A DNA stretch of 9,462 nt from the NCBI GenBank assembly GCA_026989475.1, contig JALSJG010000246.1, positions 1-9,462 on the forward strand, given 5' to 3'. Source of the stretch: Thermaceae bacterium. GTDB lineage: Bacteria; Deinococcota; Deinococci; Deinococcales; Marinithermaceae. This document shows, piece by piece, positions 6,347-9,462 of the stretch; positions within the stretch are counted from its first letter, which is position 1; each line of letters opens with the position of its first letter. The notes beneath the pieces were generated by a model. The model searched no databases, was not told the origin of the DNA, and saw nothing but the letters and a program-made list of their open reading frames with translations. Made by a program: the position numbers and the translations under genes.

Positions 6347-6357
6347 GCTCTTTGAAA
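6347..6357 (+). promoter_or_regulatory. boxA-like antitermination element in the str leader
   Basis: GCTCTTTGAAA closely resembles the boxA sequence of rRNA leaders (TGCTCTTTAACA in E. coli, with CTTTGAAAA forms in Firmicutes), the RNA site of NusB-S10. It is 32 nt upstream of the rpsL start codon, would be present in transcripts from P1 and P2, and immediately follows hairpin 3. The call rests on sequence resemblance and position only. Confidence 0.45.
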
Positions 6358-6389
6358 GACGGGGGCTTTTGCAGGAAGGGAGTGGTGCT

Positions 6390-6764
6390 TTGCCGACGAT
6401 CAACCAGCTGGTCCGCTACGGCCGCAAGGTCAAGCCGAAGAAGAGCAAGGTTCCGGCCTTGAAGGGGAGTCCGTTCCGCCGGGGCGTCTGCACCGTGGTG
6501 CGCACCGTCACCCCGAAGAAGCCGAACTCGGCGCTCCGGAAGGTGGCCAAGGTACGGCTCACCTCGGGCTACGAGGTGACCGCCTACATCCCCGGTGAGG
6601 GGCACAACCTCCAGGAGCACTCGGTGGTGCTGGTGCGCGGCGGGCGCGTGAAGGACCTGCCGGGCGTGCGTTACCACATCGTCCGCGGGGTCTACGACGC
6701 CGCCGGCGTGGAGGGGCGCAGGAAGAGCCGCTCCAAGTACGGTACCAAGCGGCCGAAGGAGTAA
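6390..6764 (+). CDS. rpsL: 30S ribosomal protein S12
   Basis: S12 sits at the decoding centre of the 30S subunit and controls translational accuracy. The 124-aa product starts MPTINQLVR and carries the universally conserved TPKKPNSALRK (41-51) and GEGHNLQEHS (69-78). VRGGRVKDLPGVRYH (82-96) follows, including D89, the usual beta-methylthiolation site. K43 and K88, where streptomycin-resistance changes often occur, have the sensitive-type lysine. The length equals E. coli S12 and lacks the alanine/lysine-rich C-terminal tail I remember from T. thermophilus. The start is a TTG (6390-6392) preceded by GGAAGGGAG (6374-6382) at 7-nt spacing; the frame is open further upstream, but that is leader. 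It is first in the str operon, with 3 nt to rpsG. Confidence 0.98.
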   Translation: MPTINQLVRYGRKVKPKKSKVPALKGSPFRRGVCTVVRTVTPKKPNSALRKVAKVRLTSGYEVTAYIPGEGHNLQEHSVVLVRGGRVKDLPGVRYHIVRGVYDAAGVEGRRKSRSKYGTKRPKE

Positions 6765-6767
6765 GCC

Positions 6768-7238
6768 ATGGCGAGGAGAAGAAGAGCCGAAATCCGTCAG
6801 CTTCCGCCCGACCTCGTCTACGGCGACGTGGTGGTCACCGCCTTCATCAACAAGATCATGCGCGACGGCAAGAAGAACCTGGCCGCCCGCATCTTCTACG
6901 ACGCCTGCCGGATCATCCAGGAGCGGACCGGCCAGGAGCCCCTCAAGGTCTTCAAGGCGGCGGTGGAGAACACCAAGCCCAAGATGGAGACCCGTTCCCG
7001 TCGCGTGGGCGGTTCCAACTACCAGGTCCCGGTCGAGGTCAGCCCGCGCCGTCAGCAGTCCCTGGCGCTCCGCTGGCTGGTGCAGGCGGCCAACCAGCGC
7101 TCCGAGCGCACCGCCGCCGAGCGCATCGCCGCCGAGCTGATCGAGGCGGCCGAAGGTAAGGGCGGCGCGGTCAAAAAGCGCGAGGAAGTCGAGCGCATGG
7201 CCGAGGCCAACCGGGCCTACGCCCACTACCGGTGGTAG
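6768..7238 (+). CDS. rpsG: 30S ribosomal protein S7
   Basis: S7 is a primary 16S rRNA-binding protein that nucleates the 30S head and contacts the E-site tRNA. At 156 aa it has the length of Thermus S7 and nearly the same sequence, including MARRRRAE, ITAFINKIMRDGKKNLA-like core (23-39), the beta-hairpin RRVGGSNYQVPVEV (78-91), SPRRQQSLALRWLVQAANQR (92-111) and the C-terminal AEANRAYAHYRW. The ATG has AAGGAG (6756-6761) within the last codons of rpsL at 6-nt spacing. In E. coli, S7 represses its own operon by binding a long S12-S7 spacer; here the spacer is 3 nt, so that mechanism cannot operate in the same form. Confidence 0.99.
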   Translation: MARRRRAEIRQLPPDLVYGDVVVTAFINKIMRDGKKNLAARIFYDACRIIQERTGQEPLKVFKAAVENTKPKMETRSRRVGGSNYQVPVEVSPRRQQSLALRWLVQAANQRSERTAAERIAAELIEAAEGKGGAVKKREEVERMAEANRAYAHYRW

Positions 7239-7240
7239 CG

Positions 7241-9325
7241 ATGGCGCAGAAGACCTTCGACTACACCAAGTTCGACCTGAAGAAGACCCGCAACATCGGG
7301 ATCGCGGCCCACATCGACGCGGGCAAGACCACCACCACCGAACGCATCCTCTTCTACACCGGGCGCATCCACAAGATCGGCGAGGTCCACGAGGGCGCCG
7401 CCACCATGGACTTCATGGAGCAGGAGCGCGAGCGGGGGATCACCATCACCGCGGCGGTGACCACGGCGTTTTGGAAGGAACACCGCATCAACATCATCGA
7501 CACCCCCGGCCACGTCGACTTCACCATCGAGGTGGAGCGCTCGATGCGCGTCCTCGACGGGGCGGTGGTGGTATTCGACGCTTCCCAGGGGGTGGAGCCG
7601 CAGTCGGAGACCGTCTGGCGCCAGGCCGATAAGTACCGGGTGCCCCGCATCGCCTTCGCCAACAAGATGGACAAGACCGGCGCCGACATCTGGCTGGTCA
7701 TCAACTCCATGAAGGAGCGGGTCGGCGCCCGGCCGGTGCTGATGCAGCTCCCCATCGGCCAGGAGGACAGCTTCTCGGGGATCATCGATCTCCTGCGCAT
7801 GAAGGCCTACACCTACGGCAACGACCTCGGCACCGACATCCGCGAGGTCGAGATCCCCGAGGACTACCGGGCCCAGGCCGAGGAGTGGCACGAGAAGCTG
7901 ATCGAGACCGCCGCCGACTTCGACGAGGAGATCATGATGAAGTACCTCGAGGGCGAGGCGATCTCCGAGGAGGAGATCAAGGCGGCGATCCGCAAGGGCA
8001 CCATCTCCCTGGACATCACCCCCGTCTTTCTCGGTTCCGCGCTCAAAAACAAGGGCGTCCAGCTCCTCCTTGACGCCATCGTCGACTACCTGCCCTCGCC
8101 CCTCGACATCCCTCCGATCAAGGGAACGACCCCGGACGGGCGCGAGGTCGAGCGGCACCCCGATCCAAACGGCCCCTTGGCCGCCCTTGCCTTCAAGATC
8201 ATGGCCGACCCCTACGTGGGCCGGCTGACCTTCATCCGGGTTTACTCCGGTAAGATCCGGGCCGGTTCCTACGTCTTCAACTCCACCAAGGGCAAAAAGG
8301 AGCGGGTGGGGCGTCTTCTCCGGATGCACGCCAACCACCGCGAGGAGGTCGAGGAGCTCGAGGCCGGCGACCTGGGCGCGGTGGTGGGGCTCAAGGACAC
8401 GGTCACCGGCGACACCCTGGTGGGCGAGAAAGACGAGCCCATCATCCTCGAGTCGATCGACATCCCCGAGCCGGTGATCGACGTCGCCATCGAGCCCAAG
8501 TCCAAGGCCGACCAGGAGAAGCTGGCGATGGCCCTCCAGCGCCTTTCGGAGGAGGACCCCACCTTCCGGGTCCACACCGATCCCGAGAGCGGCCAGACGA
8601 TCATCTCGGGGATGGGCGAGCTCCACCTCGAGATCATCGTCGACCGCTTGAAGCGCGAGTTCAAGGTCGAGGCCAACGTGGGCAAGCCCCAGGTCGCCTA
8701 CCGCGAGACGATCACCGTCCCGGTGGACGCCGAGGGCAAGTTCATTCGCCAGACCGGCGGCCGGGGCCAGTACGGCCACGTCAAGATCAAGGCCGAGCCC
8801 TTGCCTCGCGGCGGCGGATTCGAGTTCGTGAACGCGATCGTCGGCGGCGTGATCCCCAAGGATTTCATCCCGGCGGTGCAGAAGGGCATCGAGGAGGCGA
8901 TGCAGTCGGGTCCGCTCATCGGCTTCCCGGTGGTGGACCTCAAGGTCACCCTCTACGACGGCAGCCACCACGAGGTCGACTCCTCCGAGATGGCCTTCAA
9001 GATCGCCGCCTCGATGGCCCTTAAGGACGCGGTCAAGAAGGGCCAGCCGGCGATCCTCGAGCCGATCATGAAGGTCGAGGTGGTCACTCCCGAGGAGTAC
9101 CTCGGCGACGTGATCGGCGACCTGAACTCCCGCCGGGGCCAGATCCTCGGCATGGAGCCCCGCGGCAACGCGCAGGTGGTGCGGGCCTACGTGCCCCTCG
9201 CCGAGATGTTCGGCTACGCCACCGACCTGCGCTCGAAGACCCAGGGACGGGCCTCGTTCGTGATGTTCTTCGACCACTACGCCGAGGTTCCCAAGCAGAT
9301 CCAAGAGAAGCTGATGCAGGAGTGA
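7241..9325 (+). CDS. fusA: Elongation factor G
   Basis: EF-G is the cytosolic GTPase that drives tRNA-mRNA translocation and, with ribosome recycling factor, splits ribosomes. The 694-aa product has G1 AHIDAGKTT (23-31), switch I RGITIT (65-70), G3 DTPGH (87-91), G4 NKMD (141-144) and G5 SAL (266-268). Domain II follows (about 290-405), then III (410-485), domain IV (about 486-610) with the tip loops GGRGQYGH (506-513) and HHEVDSSE (576-583), and domain V (RRGQILGMEPRG, 631-642). It closely follows T. thermophilus EF-G; the tip loop has HHEVD where Thermus, as I recall, has YHEVD. ATG 7241 is preferred over an in-frame GTG (7232) inside rpsG. The Shine-Dalgarno is weak (GGTGG, 7231-7235), suggesting coupling to rpsG two bases upstream. 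Confidence 0.99.
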   Translation: MAQKTFDYTKFDLKKTRNIGIAAHIDAGKTTTTERILFYTGRIHKIGEVHEGAATMDFMEQERERGITITAAVTTAFWKEHRINIIDTPGHVDFTIEVERSMRVLDGAVVVFDASQGVEPQSETVWRQADKYRVPRIAFANKMDKTGADIWLVINSMKERVGARPVLMQLPIGQEDSFSGIIDLLRMKAYTYGNDLGTDIREVEIPEDYRAQAEEWHEKLIETAADFDEEIMMKYLEGEAISEEEIKAAIRKGTISLDITPVFLGSALKNKGVQLLLDAIVDYLPSPLDIPPIKGTTPDGREVERHPDPNGPLAALAFKIMADPYVGRLTFIRVYSGKIRAGSYVFNSTKGKKERVGRLLRMHANHREEVEELEAGDLGAVVGLKDTVTGDTLVGEKDEPIILESIDIPEPVIDVAIEPKSKADQEKLAMALQRLSEEDPTFRVHTDPESGQTIISGMGELHLEIIVDRLKREFKVEANVGKPQVAYRETITVPVDAEGKFIRQTGGRGQYGHVKIKAEPLPRGGGFEFVNAIVGGVIPKDFIPAVQKGIEEAMQSGPLIGFPVVDLKVTLYDGSHHEVDSSEMAFKIAASMALKDAVKKGQPAILEPIMKVEVVTPEEYLGDVIGDLNSRRGQILGMEPRGNAQVVRAYVPLAEMFGYATDLRSKTQGRASFVMFFDHYAEVPKQIQEKLMQE

Positions 9326-9335
9326 GGTGAGGGCC

Positions 9336-9462
9336 ATGGCGAAAGAGGAATTCAAACGCACGAAGCCGCACGTGAACGTAGGGACGATTGGCCACGTGGA
9401 CCACGGGAAGACGACGCTTACGGCGGCGATCACGTTTGCGGCGGCGGCGGAGAACCCGAACG
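9336..9462 (+). CDS. tuf: Elongation factor Tu, 5' part, cut by the window end
   Basis: EF-Tu delivers aminoacyl-tRNA to the ribosome as a GTP complex. Only 42 codons are inside the window: MAKEEFKRTKPHVNVGTIG, then the P-loop GHVDHGKT (19-26), then TLTAAITFAAAAENPN. This is the Thermus-type EF-Tu N-terminus and is unmistakable. The ATG lies 10 nt after the fusA stop, with GAGG at 9324-9327 as the likely ribosome-binding site. Its synonymous codons differ sharply from fusA: all six threonines are ACG and all seven alanines GCG. Thermaceae often carry two tuf genes, and whether this is one of two cannot be seen here. Confidence 0.98.
   Translation, partial: MAKEEFKRTKPHVNVGTIGHVDHGKTTLTAAITFAAAAENPN

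Noticed and set aside
6385..6387. GTG just before rpsL as the start codon, as in the GTG start I recall for T. thermophilus rpsL
   Set aside because: It is out of frame with S12 here, so the TTG at 6390 is the only nearby start that works.
6240..6389. Extended N-terminus for S12 from an upstream in-frame TTG
   Set aside because: S12 families begin at MPTINQ; the upstream stretch is structured leader, and a good Shine-Dalgarno precedes the TTG at 6390.
6231..7226. A 331-codon minus-strand open frame over rpsL and rpsG
   Set aside because: Same effect of GC-rich codon bias; it is fully antisense to two certain ribosomal-protein genes and resembles no family.
7226..9433. A 735-codon open frame on the minus strand covering the entire fusA gene
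   Set aside because: fusA is a certain gene, and its strong codon bias removes stop codons from this antisense frame. The translation is low-complexity (Leu, Asp, His, Val and Gly rich), lacks domain motifs and has no ribosome-binding site or promoter.
1..9462. CRISPR arrays, IS elements, prophage genes, tRNA or rRNA genes, toxin-antitoxin or defence genes
   Set aside because: I looked on both strands and found no regularly spaced repeats, transposase or integrase motifs, cloverleaf-like sequence or defence-type proteins; nearly every base is occupied by recognised housekeeping or transport genes.

Overview
This window is ordinary, densely packed chromosome from a very GC-rich bacterium of the Deinococcus-Thermus phylum, most likely family Thermaceae. 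The strongest evidence is the ribosomal-protein and elongation-factor block at the right end. As I remember the Thermus thermophilus proteins, S7 is the same length (156 aa) and nearly the same sequence, EF-G is near-identical over long stretches, and the EF-Tu N-terminus is Thermus-like. Low-GC promoter islands, and a truA promoter placed so that the start codon is the predicted 5' end (leaderless), also fit this phylum. The genus cannot be settled from the sequence alone; a marine Thermaceae genus is possible.

Layout from left to right. (1) 17-1218, plus strand: a class I SAM-dependent methyltransferase translationally coupled (ATGA overlap) to a YjbQ/UPF0047 family enzyme. (2) 1199-2583, minus strand: truA (tRNA pseudouridine synthase) coupled by a GTGA overlap to a DUF92-family membrane protein. 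The DUF92 gene meets yjbQ tail-to-tail with a 20-bp overlap of coding ends. (3) 2584-2691: a 108-bp divergent control region with a probable leaderless promoter for truA and a leadered promoter for the transporter operon. (4) 2692-6234, plus strand: a three-gene Fe(3+)-type ABC importer, made of a periplasmic binding protein, a fused two-domain permease and an ATPase. (5) 6235-6389: a structured leader. (6) 6390 to the right edge: the str operon rpsL-rpsG-fusA-tuf, with tuf cut by the window end.

The most interesting part is the leader of the str operon. One promoter (P1) lies in the last codons of the transporter ATPase gene and a possible second one (P2) lies in the leader. Between P1 and rpsL there are three GC-rich hairpins, then a sequence closely resembling the boxA antitermination element of rRNA leaders, two bases after the third hairpin. 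This hairpin-boxA order recalls an rRNA-type antitermination leader placed ahead of ribosomal-protein and elongation-factor genes. The S12-S7 spacer is only 3 nt, so the E. coli mode of S7 autoregulation (binding in a long intercistronic spacer) has no room, and control may have moved to this leader.

No tRNA, rRNA, CRISPR array, insertion sequence, prophage or defence system is visible, and I find no sign of an undescribed multi-gene system. The new-looking material is regulatory.
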